Part shown: positions 8,776 to 18,307 of the stretch, piece by piece
Layout of the letters: every line of letters begins with the position of its first letter
Position numbering within the stretch: the first letter of the stretch is position 1
Origin: CBDFLA01 sp965248915
GTDB taxonomy: Bacteria; Pseudomonadota; Alphaproteobacteria; M2410
NCBI GenBank assembly: GCA_965248915.1
Contig: OZ252216.1
Span: forward strand, 682,001 to 746,000
Reading direction: 5' to 3'
Length of the DNA: 64,000 nucleotides
Position numbers and translations under genes: made by a program
Notes under the pieces: generated by a model
Database searches by the model: none
Told to the model about the DNA's origin: nothing
The model's input: only the letters and a program-made list of their open reading frames with translations

Positions 8776-10407
8776 ATGCAAGGTTTGATGCAAGATTGGC
8801 CGCTATTGGTTCACAAAGTGCTCGATCACGCTGCACAAAATCACGGTGAGCGAGAGCTTGTTACCAGGTCGATTGAAGGGCCCATTCGGCGCTATACTTT
8901 GAAGGATCTACATGGTCGAGCCCGCCAGGTCGCGAAAGGTTTGGATGACATAGGTCTCAAACTCGGGGATACCATCGCGACGCTCGCCTGGAACACAGAC
9001 CGGCATATGGAAGCCTGGTATGGGATCATGGGCATTGGGGCTGTGTGTCACACGGTAAATCCAAGACTGTTTCCTGAACAGATCGTCTACATTCTCAATC
9101 ATGCCGAAGACAAAGCGATTTTTGTCGATACGACATTCGTCCCGATCCTCGAAGGCATCGAAGAAAAACTGGAGACACTCGAAACCGTCATCATCATGAC
9201 AGACGCTGAGCACATGCCAGAAACGTCTTTAAACAAATCGGTGCTTTGTTACGAGGATTGGGTGGGCAAGTATGACAGCGCTTTCGAGTGGCTCGAGTTT
9301 GATGAGAACACCGCTGCGGGACTTTGCTACACTTCTGGAACAACCGGCAATCCTAAAGGAGTTCTCTATTCGCATCGCTCAAATGTCTTGCATTCTTTGG
9401 TCGTCAACAATGCAGATGTTATGGGCCTCAAATCGACAGACACCGTACTTCCAGTGGTTCCGATGTTTCATGCCAATGCCTGGGCATTGACATTTGCCGC
9501 ACCATCGGTTGGCGCAAAACTCGTCATGCCCGGTATGAACATGGACGGCGAAAGCATTTACGAACTCTTGGATACAGAAAAAGTATCGCTTTCTGCAGCC
9601 GTTCCAACCGTTTGGCTTATGCTTCTTCAGTATCTCGAATCGACGGGGAAGGACCTGCCGTTTCTCAAACGGGTCGTTATTGGGGGTTCTGCATGCCCAC
9701 AAATGATGATCGAGAAATTCCAAAAGGAATTTGGGGTTGATGTCGTTCATGCCTGGGGCATGACGGAAACAAGTCCGCTTGGCACGATTTGCACGTTCAA
9801 GTCCGGCATGGATGAATGGAGTGAAGACGACAAGATTGTTCAAAAACTGAAACAAGGTCGGGCACCGTTCACCGTCGAAATGAAGATTGTGGACGACAAC
9901 GGCAAGGATCTGCCGCGAGACGGAAAGGCCTTTGGACACTTGCTTGTGCGGGGACCTGCGATTTCCCGCTCATACCTTAAAGGAGAGGGCGGTGAAATTC
10001 TGGATGAGGACGGTTGGTTCGATACTGGCGACGTGGCGACAATTGACTCTCTCGGTTACATGCAGATCACCGACCGCGCTAAGGATGTTGTGAAGTCTGG
10101 TGGTGAGTGGATTTCTACCATTGAAATTGAGAATCTCGCGGTTGGCCACCCAGACGTGGCTGAAGCCGCGGTCATTGGTATTGCGCACCCGAAATGGGAT
10201 GAGCGTCCGCTGCTTATTGTGGTTCCGGCTGAAGGGAAGTCGCCGGCGAAGGAAGACATATTGAAGTTATTGGAGGGTCAGATTGCCAAGTGGTGGATGC
10301 CCGATGATGTGGCATTCGTGGAAGAGATCCCGCACACAGCGACCGGCAAGATCCAAAAGAGAGACCTGCGAGATCAGTTTAGGGATTACACCTTGCCGAC
10401 CATTTAA
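8776..10407 (+). CDS. Medium/long-chain acyl-CoA ligase (AMP-forming, DmdB/FadD-like)
   Basis: Activates a carboxylic acid to its CoA ester via an acyl-adenylate. ATG 8776 was chosen because a GGGAG box lies 8 bases upstream and the protein then starts with MQGLMQDWPLL, the usual N-terminus of this subgroup (543 aa). Adenylation motifs are present: YTSGTTGNPKGVLYSHRS near residue 185, HAWGMTETSPLGT near 330, GWFDTGDVATI near 413 and the Lys-bearing TGKIQKRDL near the end. This subgroup includes fatty-acid and 3-methylmercaptopropionate ligases; which acid is used is not decidable here. The next gene (10435) follows closely. Confidence 0.9.
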   Translation: MQGLMQDWPLLVHKVLDHAAQNHGERELVTRSIEGPIRRYTLKDLHGRARQVAKGLDDIGLKLGDTIATLAWNTDRHMEAWYGIMGIGAVCHTVNPRLFPEQIVYILNHAEDKAIFVDTTFVPILEGIEEKLETLETVIIMTDAEHMPETSLNKSVLCYEDWVGKYDSAFEWLEFDENTAAGLCYTSGTTGNPKGVLYSHRSNVLHSLVVNNADVMGLKSTDTVLPVVPMFHANAWALTFAAPSVGAKLVMPGMNMDGESIYELLDTEKVSLSAAVPTVWLMLLQYLESTGKDLPFLKRVVIGGSACPQMMIEKFQKEFGVDVVHAWGMTETSPLGTICTFKSGMDEWSEDDKIVQKLKQGRAPFTVEMKIVDDNGKDLPRDGKAFGHLLVRGPAISRSYLKGEGGEILDEDGWFDTGDVATIDSLGYMQITDRAKDVVKSGGEWISTIEIENLAVGHPDVAEAAVIGIAHPKWDERPLLIVVPAEGKSPAKEDILKLLEGQIAKWWMPDDVAFVEEIPHTATGKIQKRDLRDQFRDYTLPTI

Positions 10408-10434
10408 TTGGGCGGTCGACGAAGGGGAGAGACA

Positions 10435-11214
10435 ATGACAATTCTAACCGATTGGCTAGGACGACTGGCGAGGTTGGCGGTGTTTGTCGCTATTGTCGCC
10501 GCACTTGGCTCAGGACCGGCATACAAAGCAGGGTTTCTCGATTTGGGATTTGCCTTGCGCGCGTTTGGATATGCTGGCCCGATCGCTTTGGGCGCTGCCG
10601 CTTTGGCTCTTGTGGCACTGCTGGTTGGGTACTTTGCAAAATCTGAAAACAGTAAACTTGGATTGATATTTGCTCTTGTGATCGGTTTGGGTCTTGGCGG
10701 TTTTGTATTTAACCAAATAGGGACGGCCAACAAACTGCCCTACATTCACGACGTCACAACGGATATGACGGACCCGCCGGAGTTCGCAGCGGTTGTTGCT
10801 CTTCGCGGCGAGGGAACAAACCCTCTCAATTATGTAGGCAAAACGGCTCCAGCTGGCAGAGACGATCCAACCCAAATCCTTGTTTCAGAACTACAGAGCC
10901 AACACTATCCAAACGTTAAACCGCTCATCGTCGAAAAAAATGCGGCGTCTGTTTTTGTAGCTGCATTAACAGTTGCTGAAGGTCAGGGTTGGGAGATTGT
11001 GTCTTCAGATTCAGGTGTTGGCCTCATCGAGGCCACCGAGACCTCGTTCTGGTTCGGTTTCAAAGACGATATTGTCATTCGCATTACGGTCGGCGACGAG
11101 GGCACCACGCGAATCGATGTTCGTTCCATTTCCCGTGTCGGATTGTCGGACGTCGGCGTGAATGCGGCGCGCATTGAAGGGTATTTGTCCGACCTTGAGA
11201 AAGCCCTTGGATAA
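10435..11214 (+). CDS. DUF1499-family membrane protein
   Basis: 259 aa from ATG 10435, preceded by GGGGAGA. Two to three hydrophobic helices occupy the first 95 residues. A soluble DUF1499-like domain follows (about 100-255), with the DPPEF start, a central segment ending in GWEIV, and the C-terminal RIDVRSISRVGLSDVG stretch characteristic of the family. The function of the family is not established. The stop is immediately adjacent to the ATG of the GNAT gene (TAAATG), so the two are probably translated together. Confidence 0.85.
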   Translation: MTILTDWLGRLARLAVFVAIVAALGSGPAYKAGFLDLGFALRAFGYAGPIALGAAALALVALLVGYFAKSENSKLGLIFALVIGLGLGGFVFNQIGTANKLPYIHDVTTDMTDPPEFAAVVALRGEGTNPLNYVGKTAPAGRDDPTQILVSELQSQHYPNVKPLIVEKNAASVFVAALTVAEGQGWEIVSSDSGVGLIEATETSFWFGFKDDIVIRITVGDEGTTRIDVRSISRVGLSDVGVNAARIEGYLSDLEKALG

Positions 11215-11682
11215 ATGAGTGGGCTTGGCGGAAGTCCACTCATCAGACGGATGCGTGAGAGTGAGGTCCGAGAGGCGGCGGCGGTTTTGTATCGATCCGC
11301 CACAATAGCCTATCAAGACATCAATTGGAATCACGAAGAGCCTGAGACCGTGAACTGGTTCGCGTCAAGTTATGAGGCTGGCGAGTGGCAAGACGTCTAT
11401 GTCGCTACACTAGGCCAATCTATCTCGGGGTTAATGTGTCTCAAGCCTCAGTTTGTCGATCAACTGTTCATTGACCTGCCGTGGCAAGGCAAAGGCCTCG
11501 GGTCAAAATTTTTGGACTTAGCGAAGGTGGAATTTTCAAGCGGATTTGACCTTTACGTCTTCCAAAAGAACACCAAAGCCATTCGTTTCTATGAAAACCA
11601 CGGGCTCGTTCGCGGAAAGGCTGGGATGAGCCCTGACGAACAAGAGCCAGATTTTCTATACCATTGGCGCGAAGCCAGGTAG
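11215..11682 (+). CDS. GNAT-family N-acetyltransferase
   Basis: Transfers an acetyl group from acetyl-CoA to an unknown amine. The 155 aa form a single GNAT domain. The acetyl-CoA pyrophosphate loop is read in LPWQGKGLGSKFLDLAK near residue 83 (the Q/R-x-x-G-x-G/A pattern). A terminal NTKAIRFYENHGL block near residue 121 is the usual last motif. It starts directly at the stop codon of the DUF1499 gene. Its last 27 bases overlap the 3' end of the opposite-strand GST gene. Confidence 0.87.
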   Translation: MSGLGGSPLIRRMRESEVREAAAVLYRSATIAYQDINWNHEEPETVNWFASSYEAGEWQDVYVATLGQSISGLMCLKPQFVDQLFIDLPWQGKGLGSKFLDLAKVEFSSGFDLYVFQKNTKAIRFYENHGLVRGKAGMSPDEQEPDFLYHWREAR

Positions 11683-12255
11683 GGCTTCAACGCGACTTAG
11701 CCAGTTGCGGATATTGGGAAATCCGGCGAGATCAAAACCACCTTCATGGGCAACATGGGTGTAGGCGTAGAGGGCGATGTCAGCGATCGTTGGCTTGGCT
11801 GTCGCCATAAAGAGTTGCTTGCTCAATTCGAGTTCCATGACCTCGAGTGCGGCTATCCCCGGGCCTTTGCGCTCCTTGAGTTTTTCTTTGTATTCTTCAG
11901 GTTGATTGAGAAACTTCAACCAAAACCTCGACGTCGCGATGTAAGGTTCGTGGCTATATTGCTCAAAGAACATCCATTGCAGTGTCTTTGCTTGGTCGAG
12001 TGTCTCACCGGGCCAAAAGGGCGTTCCTTGTGAGAGATAGAACAATGCGGCATTGGATTCGGGAAGGATGGAACCATCTTCCCTTTCGACAATGGGAATG
12101 CGGCCATTGGGGTTCTTAGCCAAGAACTCTGGTGTCCGCGACTCACTCTTGAGGATGTTTACGTTGACCCATTGGTAAGGCCGCCCGGATAATTCCATCA
12201 GCAGTTTGAGTTTGTAACAGTTTCCTGAAATCGGATCGCCGTAGATCTTGATCAT
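11656..12255 (-). CDS. Glutathione S-transferase family protein
   Basis: 199 aa with an N-terminal thioredoxin-fold domain (residues 1-80). It holds the start MIKIYGDPISGNCYKLK and the conserved cis-Pro/ES segment GRIPIVEREDGSILPESNAAL. A helical C-terminal domain carries KPTIADIALYAYTHVAHEGGFDL. It probably conjugates or reduces small electrophiles with glutathione. It overlaps the convergent GNAT gene by 27 bp. A second GST at 13421 is not closely similar. Confidence 0.9.
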   Translation of the reverse strand: MIKIYGDPISGNCYKLKLLMELSGRPYQWVNVNILKSESRTPEFLAKNPNGRIPIVEREDGSILPESNAALFYLSQGTPFWPGETLDQAKTLQWMFFEQYSHEPYIATSRFWLKFLNQPEEYKEKLKERKGPGIAALEVMELELSKQLFMATAKPTIADIALYAYTHVAHEGGFDLAGFPNIRNWLSRVEALPGFAPMV

Positions 12256-12341
12256 CTAGAGCCTTTCGCATGAGTGATTCGATCCAACAAGACTGGATCA
12301 TAAGACACTCTTATGATTCACCATTCTTAGTTATCCACAAG

Positions 12342-13235
12342 CTACGGTGCGTGGAAGATTCCATTGGCATCCATCGTTCCCTCGTACCGGGCACGACCTG
12401 TATCAACCATGTGCTGCAAGTGAGCGAGCACTGACATTGCAGCGGCAGGATGAAGTCGCTCATCCACGTTCCTGTACATTGTCTTTACCATCGTTCGGAC
12501 GTCACGGATCCCTTTTGACAAGCAAGTTTCGATTTGAACTTCTCTCGCATTTCTATGATCGATGAAGGATTGGACAAAAGGCTTGGGCGTTGTGATTGCG
12601 GGCCCATGTGTCGGGATCAATATGTCGTCGTCACGCGCCAACAAAAGCTCAAGGCTAGCGAAGTAGGCGGCCATGTTGCCGTCAGGCGGCACAATCACAC
12701 TTGTCGACCAGCCCATCACATGATCTCCCGTGAAGAGAATGCCAGAATCGGGCAGTGAGAAACACATGTGATTAGACGTGTGACCAGGGGTATAGACACA
12801 CTCGACACGCCATCCAGTGCCCTCAATCACATCCCCATGGCGGACTTCAACATCCGGCAAGAAATCCAAGTCTCCGCCTTCTTCAATCCGAACATTGTTT
12901 TCTTGGCCAGAGCCGTGAGCCCCAAAGGCATAGGTTTTTGCGCCTGTTGATGATTTCACAGGTGCAGCGGCGGGGGAGTGATCGTTGTGTGTGTGGGTAA
13001 TAAGGATATGGCTGACCGTCTCGCCCTTAAGGCCCTCGAGCAACGCGTCCACATGAGCACTATCGTTGGGGCCCGGATCTACGATCGCAACGTCTCCATC
13101 CCCAATAATAAACACGCCCGTGCCATGAAAGGTGAAGGCGTTGGGATTTCTCGCGGTAATTCTGCGCAAGCCCGGAGCAATGCGCTCAATGACGCCATAC
13201 TCAAATTCATGCTCACGGACAAAAGGGATGGCCAT
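12342..13235 (-). CDS. MBL-fold metallo-hydrolase (LACTB2-like)
   Basis: 297-aa hydrolase with the metallo-beta-lactamase fold. The zinc ligands are visible: HTHNDHS near residue 80 (HxHxDH), a His in YTPGHTSNHMCF near 150, an Asp in FTGDHVMGW near 171, and a His in IPTHGPAI. The C-terminal extension with a helical ARYEG-containing segment resembles LACTB2-type proteins, which are ribonuclease-like or lipid/thioester hydrolases. The substrate is unknown. Confidence 0.88.
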   Translation of the reverse strand: MAIPFVREHEFEYGVIERIAPGLRRITARNPNAFTFHGTGVFIIGDGDVAIVDPGPNDSAHVDALLEGLKGETVSHILITHTHNDHSPAAAPVKSSTGAKTYAFGAHGSGQENNVRIEEGGDLDFLPDVEVRHGDVIEGTGWRVECVYTPGHTSNHMCFSLPDSGILFTGDHVMGWSTSVIVPPDGNMAAYFASLELLLARDDDILIPTHGPAITTPKPFVQSFIDHRNAREVQIETCLSKGIRDVRTMVKTMYRNVDERLHPAAAMSVLAHLQHMVDTGRARYEGTMDANGIFHAP

Positions 13236-13420
13236 TTATCTTCCTGACATTGTGGAGCCTCAAGAGATTGTGAACCAATCTAACACAAATTCGGTCGAAT
13301 GCGCGATGGTCGCAGGTCACATGAATGTCGGTTGAACAATTGATAAAGACAACGGGACTTTGCTAGGGTCGGGTTGGAAACAAACGGGACAAAGAGTCCC
13401 GACACAAAGGGAAACGTCTA

Positions 13421-14035
13421 ATGAAATTCTACAACTCAATCGGCCCCAATCCACACATGGTGCGCATGTTTGCTGCCGAAAAAGGTATCAGTTTGGACAT
13501 TCAAGAGGTTGACCTGCCTGGCATGGAAAACCGCGGCCCCGAACACTTGAAACGAAATCCTTCTGGTCAAATGCCCGCACTTGAGTTGGACAATGGCTCA
13601 TATTTGAGCGAGGTGATGGCGATCGCTGAATATCTCGACGAGACCCATCCTGATGACAAAGACCTTATCGGATCGACGCCGGAGCAACGAGCGCAGGCTC
13701 GCATGTGGGCGAGAAAAGTCGATCTCCTGATTTGTGAACCCTTAGCCCACGGATTTCGAAACGGCACCGGTTACGATTTCTTCAAGGATCGCATGCCATG
13801 CGACAAGGCAATGTCTGAAGGTCTCATCAATATGGGCCAACACTATTTGAAATGGCTCGATGGCGAGATGGTCGGTAAAGAATTCTTGTGCGGCGTTCGA
13901 TTTACCATCGGAGACGTGCTTCTGTTTGCTTGGTTGGACTTTTTCGCCAGCATGGGCAGCGGCATTGATCCCGACCTGAAAAACTTGACCGGCTGGTATG
14001 ACCGCGTGAAAGTTCGTCCTTCAGCAGAAGCTTAG
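13421..14035 (+). CDS. Glutathione S-transferase family protein
   Basis: 204 aa with the GST N-domain (MKFYNSIGPNPHMVRMFAAEKG; the cis-Pro segment in SGQMPALELDNGSYLSEVMAIAEYL is read in parts) and a helical C-domain with the N-capping FTIGDVLLFAWLDFF motif. The start ATG 13421 follows a GGGAAA purine box. The promoter and function cannot be inferred beyond glutathione-dependent chemistry. Confidence 0.9.
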   Translation: MKFYNSIGPNPHMVRMFAAEKGISLDIQEVDLPGMENRGPEHLKRNPSGQMPALELDNGSYLSEVMAIAEYLDETHPDDKDLIGSTPEQRAQARMWARKVDLLICEPLAHGFRNGTGYDFFKDRMPCDKAMSEGLINMGQHYLKWLDGEMVGKEFLCGVRFTIGDVLLFAWLDFFASMGSGIDPDLKNLTGWYDRVKVRPSAEA

Positions 14036-14054
14036 TCGAGCTCAACAAACAGGG

Positions 14055-14789
14055 TCAAAGTAACTTCATCTGTGGATCTTGACTTTTCGTCTCTTCCTCA
14101 GTCTCCTGTGGCTTATTGCCAAGCCTCGGCCCGATCGGTTCAACAAGGTCTGCTCCCTCTTGACCAACGCGGTTCACCTGCGTGGTAACAGGGTAGGCCT
14201 CCAACAAGTCCTCTTTGGCAGGCTTCAACATTTCTTTTAGAGTTGGAAAATCCTCATTCTTGGGATCAAGCCAAAAAGAAAAGTCGGATTCGTCCAAAAT
14301 GACGGGCATACGCGTGTGCAATTGTCCGATCAGTTTGTTGGCAGAAGTCGTGACAATGGCTAAAGAGTCGATCTCGTTGGCGTCCGGCGCGATCCAGTGA
14401 TCCCAGATAGCGGCCATACCAAATATTTCGCCATCATGGCGGTGGATGTAATACGGCTGTTTAGGGCCTTGTTCCCTTTTCTGCCATTCATAGAAGCCAT
14501 CTGCAGGGACGAGGCATCGACGTCTCTTGAATGAGGACCGAAAGGCCGGTTTCTCGTCGATCGTTTCGCCCCGCACGTTAATGAGAGGCTTGTTTCTTAT
14601 TTCCTTGGCCCAAGAAGGTACCAGACCCCACCGCGCCATTGCAATTTGCCGCTCTTTGTTCTCCAGCCGCACAAAGGGGACGGCATTGGTTGGCGCAACG
14701 TTGTAGTTGGGCCCAAGATTGGGCAATCCGCTAAACCCAAAGATCTTGGCCATCGCTTCAACGGGCGTCGTAATGGAGTATCTGCCACA
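14055..14789 (-). CDS. SOS response-associated peptidase (SRAP, YedK/HMCES-like)
   Basis: Binds abasic sites in single-stranded DNA and forms a protective thiazolidine crosslink through Cys2. The start at ATG 14789 (MCGRYSITT) was chosen because family members need the Cys directly after the initiator Met; the longer frame to 14810 would bury it. Other conserved parts are the NYNVAPTNAVP block, the NVRGETIDEKPAFR segment, the CLVPADGFYEW block with the catalytic Glu region, and a later TRMPVIL with the active-site His just upstream. 244 aa is normal. Confidence 0.92.
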   Translation of the reverse strand, partial: CGRYSITTPVEAMAKIFGFSGLPNLGPNYNVAPTNAVPFVRLENKERQIAMARWGLVPSWAKEIRNKPLINVRGETIDEKPAFRSSFKRRRCLVPADGFYEWQKREQGPKQPYYIHRHDGEIFGMAAIWDHWIAPDANEIDSLAIVTTSANKLIGQLHTRMPVILDESDFSFWLDPKNEDFPTLKEMLKPAKEDLLEAYPVTTQVNRVGQEGADLVEPIGPRLGNKPQETEEETKSQDPQMKLL

Positions 14790-14949
14790 CATTGGCCTAG
14801 CATAAGCCATTGTCTCAGACGCGCAATAGGGCTAACAAAGGTTGGAGCGAAGTTTCGTTTGGCTTGGTGCAGGGAGTCTCCCATCACATCCATACGTATA
14901 CGAATGAATGTTGATATTCTCAGATCCATAGTCCACTCAAGAGGTAAGA

Positions 14950-15381
14950 ATGAACAGACAATATCCAACCAGACCATTTGTCGGTGTTGGCGGTGTTGTT
15001 TGGCGTGGCGATGAGTTTTTGTTGATTCAACAAGACAGACCCCAGGCAACAGCAACTTGGACGTTGCCTGGCGGACTTCAAGAAGTGGGTGAAACCGTTA
15101 GAGACGCTCTTGTCCGAGAGGTATACGAAGAAACCAACCTCAAGATCGAGGTCGGACCTCTACTCGATGTTGTCGACGGTATTTTCAAAGAACAAAGTGG
15201 ACGCGTTGAGTATCACTACACATTGTTGGATTTTCATTGCCTACATGTTTCGGGAGAGGCGGTTGCCGCGAGTGATGCTGGTGCCGTGTGGTGGGCAAGC
15301 GTGGAAGATCTCGCACGCCTTGAAAGTTGGTCGGAAACAAAACGCATCATCGAACTGTCAATGAACCAAAGAAGAGCGTGA
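14950..15381 (+). CDS. NUDIX hydrolase
   Basis: Hydrolyses nucleoside-diphosphate-linked substrates, perhaps ADP-ribose or oxidised nucleotides. The Nudix box is clear (GGLQEVGETVRDALVREVYE, then ET), with a small deviation in the last position where Gly is replaced by Asn. The length of 143 aa is usual for small single-domain members. It is followed by an SDR gene 21 bases downstream, likely in the same transcript. Confidence 0.88.
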   Translation: MNRQYPTRPFVGVGGVVWRGDEFLLIQQDRPQATATWTLPGGLQEVGETVRDALVREVYEETNLKIEVGPLLDVVDGIFKEQSGRVEYHYTLLDFHCLHVSGEAVAASDAGAVWWASVEDLARLESWSETKRIIELSMNQRRA

Positions 15382-15402
15382 AATAAGTGGAGGAAGAAAC
15401 AC

Positions 15403-16185
15403 ATGGCCTATCAACCCTTTGATTTAAATGGAAAGGTCGCACTCGTAACCGGTGGAAATGGTGGCATTGGTTTCGGCATGGCCGAAGCCCTGGCGCAAGC
15501 GGGCGCAAGTGTCATGATTTGGGGAACGAACCCTGAAAAGAATGAGAGCGCACTTGGAAAACTAAATGAAGTTGGCGGTCGGCACGCGGCGAAGGTCGTG
15601 GACGTGAGCGACGAGCAAAGTGTCACGACGTCGATGCTGGAGACGATTGAGGAATTGGGCCGTGTCGACACGCTTGTTGCAAATGCTGGAATTGGTCTGC
15701 GCACGCCTTCGTTCCTCGACATGAGCGGAAGCGACATGAATCGGGTATTCGCCGTCAATCTAAACGGTGCACTTTACACACTTCGTGAGGCCGCCAGGCA
15801 CATGGTCGCGCGAGCGAAGTCGGGAGATGCGAGCGGTTCATTGGTGGGTATATCCAGCCTATCCGCCACGGAAGGTGCTGCCAGGAACCAACACTACGCA
15901 GCGACGAAGGGGGGATTGACCTCCGCCATTAGGTGCTGTGCGGTCGAATTTGCGCGGTATGGGGTGCGCGCGAATTCCGTCCTGCCTGGATGGATCGCAA
16001 CCGATATGACCCGAGCCGCTCAAGACAATGACGTCTTTACGACCAAAGTTATTTCCAGAGTGCCCATGAGGCGCTGGGGTGAACCCGAAGATTTCGGCGG
16101 TATCGCTGTCTACTTGGCCTCGAACGCTTCGCGTTTCCACTCAGGCGATATGTTCACGATCGATGGCGCCTATGCCGTCTTCTAG
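15403..16185 (+). CDS. SDR-family NAD(P)-dependent oxidoreductase
   Basis: 260 aa from an ATG preceded by a strong GGAGGAAG ribosome binding site. The cofactor loop TGGNGGIGFGMAEAL is near residue 17 and VANAGIG near 93. A catalytic Ser sits in the VGISSLSA strand, and the Tyr-x3-Lys pair in HYAATKGGLTSAIR near residue 164. It looks like a FabG/gluconate-dehydrogenase-like reductase; the substrate is unknown. Confidence 0.9.
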   Translation: MAYQPFDLNGKVALVTGGNGGIGFGMAEALAQAGASVMIWGTNPEKNESALGKLNEVGGRHAAKVVDVSDEQSVTTSMLETIEELGRVDTLVANAGIGLRTPSFLDMSGSDMNRVFAVNLNGALYTLREAARHMVARAKSGDASGSLVGISSLSATEGAARNQHYAATKGGLTSAIRCCAVEFARYGVRANSVLPGWIATDMTRAAQDNDVFTTKVISRVPMRRWGEPEDFGGIAVYLASNASRFHSGDMFTIDGAYAVF

Positions 16186-16223
16186 ATCCATTTTTCGCCG
16201 TAATTGGAGGTGATATTGAGTGC

Positions 16224-16673
16224 GTGTATCCAAAGGCTGAGTGGTGGTACAGTCGAGAAATGAGAATTGGATTGATGAGACGAATAGGATCAGGAACTGG
16301 ATTGGGTGCAGCGATCTTGATCGCTTTTTTGGTCTGTATGTCCTCGCCGCTTCACGCTCAAGTTATTGAACAGGGGCGCTACCAGGAAAGGCTGTTGGAA
16401 CTCTCCGAGATTCTGGGTTCCCTGCATCACATGCGAGGAAGCTGCGTGTCATCTGAAAGCAAGATTTGGCGTGAAAACATGATGACTCTCATCAGACTAG
16501 AAGCGCCATCGAATGATCGAAAGAATGCCATGGTGGCCCAATTCAATAAGGGCTACGGCACGTCGCGGCGAAACTACCCAAACTGCAACCGGGAAACATC
16601 GCGCGAAGCAGAAAGATTGGCATCGCAAGGGGCAGAGATTTCCGACGCGATATCATCAGCGGTCAACTCATAA
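16224..16673 (+). CDS. TIGR02301-family secreted protein
   Basis: About 149 aa. A strong GGAGGTGA lies ten bases before GTG 16224; ATG 16260 or 16275 are alternatives that give a shorter signal peptide. A hydrophobic signal segment ends near PLHAQ. The mature part has the family pattern ERLLELSEILGSLHHMRGSC near residue 55, a second block with FNKGYGTSRRNYPNC, and a final helical segment ending in ISSAVNS. TIGR02301 proteins are common in Hyphomicrobiales; their role is unknown. A periplasmic location is inferred. Confidence 0.78.
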   Translation: MYPKAEWWYSREMRIGLMRRIGSGTGLGAAILIAFLVCMSSPLHAQVIEQGRYQERLLELSEILGSLHHMRGSCVSSESKIWRENMMTLIRLEAPSNDRKNAMVAQFNKGYGTSRRNYPNCNRETSREAERLASQGAEISDAISSAVNS

Positions 16674-16692
16674 GAGTGAGTATGTAAGCGAT

Positions 16693-16956
16693 ATGGTGAA
16701 ACGTTCAGGTGGTAACAAAAAGTCGACAGATCTTGAGCGTCAAAGAACACAGGCCCTCGAAATGTTCTTGGACACTTGGGACGCAGCGTTGATCGCAGGC
16801 TTGACGCCAGACCTCTTGGCCTCAGTTGCAATATTCGCAGCACTAACTGACCTGGTTGAAAATCACGGCGAAGAGTTTACTGCCGAGATGGCGGCGGGAC
16901 TGGCTGCACGCATCAGAGAAGGTGAGTTCACCCTTAAAGAAATCGGTAGATCCTGA
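16693..16956 (+). CDS. Small helical protein of unknown function
   Basis: 87 aa from ATG 16693, just after the TIGR02301 gene. The basic N-terminus is followed by two predicted amphipathic helices with an LTPDLLASVAIFAALTDLV core. Its composition is host-like and it has a close upstream gene, so I consider it real, but I do not recognise a family. The longer frame to 16513 overlaps the upstream gene and is unlikely. Confidence 0.55.
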   Translation: MVKRSGGNKKSTDLERQRTQALEMFLDTWDAALIAGLTPDLLASVAIFAALTDLVENHGEEFTAEMAAGLAARIREGEFTLKEIGRS

Positions 16957-16957
16957 G

Positions 16958-18205
16958 TTACCCAGAATAGCGCATTGATGGCATCGGCGCATCGTCATCG
17001 CTTCCCTTCACTAGATCCACACACTCTCGCAGATCGTGAGTGAGCTGATCCATTGACTCTGCATGCGCCGGCGTAATCATTAAATGGATGCCTTTGGGTT
17101 CTGCCGTAACGGATAAGAACCAGCCGCGCTCAAAGAGTTTGCCCCAAAGCTGGTTGATGTCGAATTGATCTGAGCCGAAAGCAATGACGCCGAGCTGTGG
17201 ATTACCAAACACCGCAAGTCCTTCAATATCGGCTATGGCAGCCTCCAGTTTCTCCCTCGTGTCCGTGACAATCTTTGCTTTCCCGCAATAACCGTCGGTG
17301 CCCAAGTAGTGAAGTACCGCCCACGCAGCCGCGATAGCGCCTCCAGGTCTGGTTCCTGCAATGTTAGGCGTGATCATGCGCCCGCTTGGCCAACTATCGC
17401 AGTCAAAGGGTTGATAGTTGTATAGGTCGAGATCGCGATACAGAACCGTTGAAGCGCCCTTTGCGCAGTATCCATACTTGTGCAGATCGGCTGACATTGA
17501 CTTCACGCCGGGGACGCGAAAATCGAAGGGCGGAAGGTCCACACCATTCTTGGCGACAAATGGCGCGAAGTATCCGCCGACGCAGGCGTCGACATGCAGC
17601 CATAGCCCATGCCTTTCAGCTACTTCACCAAGCTCAGATATTGGATCAATGAGCCCGTAGGGATAAGCCGGAGCCGAGCCCACCATCATGATGGTGCGAT
17701 CAGTAATGGCAGCCTCCATTGCAGCAACATCTGCACGGTAGTCCGCTGCAAGTGGAACACGAACAATTTTGAGGCCGAGATAGTGACAAGCTTTGTCAAA
17801 TGCGAGGTGCGTCGCATAAGGCACCACAATTTCCGCGTCGCGAACGTCGATCCCTTGCGCTTCCGCACAATCGCGACAGGTTTTGACAGCCAGCACGATA
17901 CTCTCCGTACCACCGGAAGTCATCGACCCCGCACCGCCATCCGGTGCGTTCAGTAATGCCAGTCCAATTGAAACGACTTCGCTTTCCATTTGCTTGAGGG
18001 AAGGAAACGCCATTGGTCCGAGGCCATTCTCAGACATGTACATGGTGTAGGCTTTCTTCGCGACTTTCAGCACGTCCTTTCCTGCATAAAAGACATACAT
18101 GCCAGTTCGCCCATGTCGCCAATCCGCGTCATTGTCTCCCATCTTCTTCATTTGTTTCTTCAACGTGTCCCAGTCGGTTCCGCTTGGTGGCAGCTTTGAA
18201 GACAT
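16958..18205 (-). CDS. PLP-dependent lyase, sphingosine-1-phosphate-lyase-like
   Basis: Fold-type I PLP enzyme of 415 aa, starting at ATG 18205 with GGAG nine bases upstream. Visible parts are the SGGTESIVLAVK segment (phosphate/PLP contact), the HLAFDKACHYLGL strand with its stacking His, DACVGGY with the PLP-pyridine Asp, and SADLHKYGYCAKG with the Schiff-base Lys. This set matches the sphingosine-1-phosphate lyase and glutamate/tyrosine decarboxylase superfamily. The substrate may be a phosphorylated long-chain base or an amino acid. Confidence 0.85.
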   Translation of the reverse strand: MSSKLPPSGTDWDTLKKQMKKMGDNDADWRHGRTGMYVFYAGKDVLKVAKKAYTMYMSENGLGPMAFPSLKQMESEVVSIGLALLNAPDGGAGSMTSGGTESIVLAVKTCRDCAEAQGIDVRDAEIVVPYATHLAFDKACHYLGLKIVRVPLAADYRADVAAMEAAITDRTIMMVGSAPAYPYGLIDPISELGEVAERHGLWLHVDACVGGYFAPFVAKNGVDLPPFDFRVPGVKSMSADLHKYGYCAKGASTVLYRDLDLYNYQPFDCDSWPSGRMITPNIAGTRPGGAIAAAWAVLHYLGTDGYCGKAKIVTDTREKLEAAIADIEGLAVFGNPQLGVIAFGSDQFDINQLWGKLFERGWFLSVTAEPKGIHLMITPAHAESMDQLTHDLRECVDLVKGSDDDAPMPSMRYSG

Positions 18206-18307
18206 TGCGTGGTTCTCCGATCTTGATTGCAGTGACGAGGTTGAATTGACGCCTGCAAAGTGCGAGTCTGTCAAGGGACATTCCAAACCAACCAGAACGA
18301 GGGATCT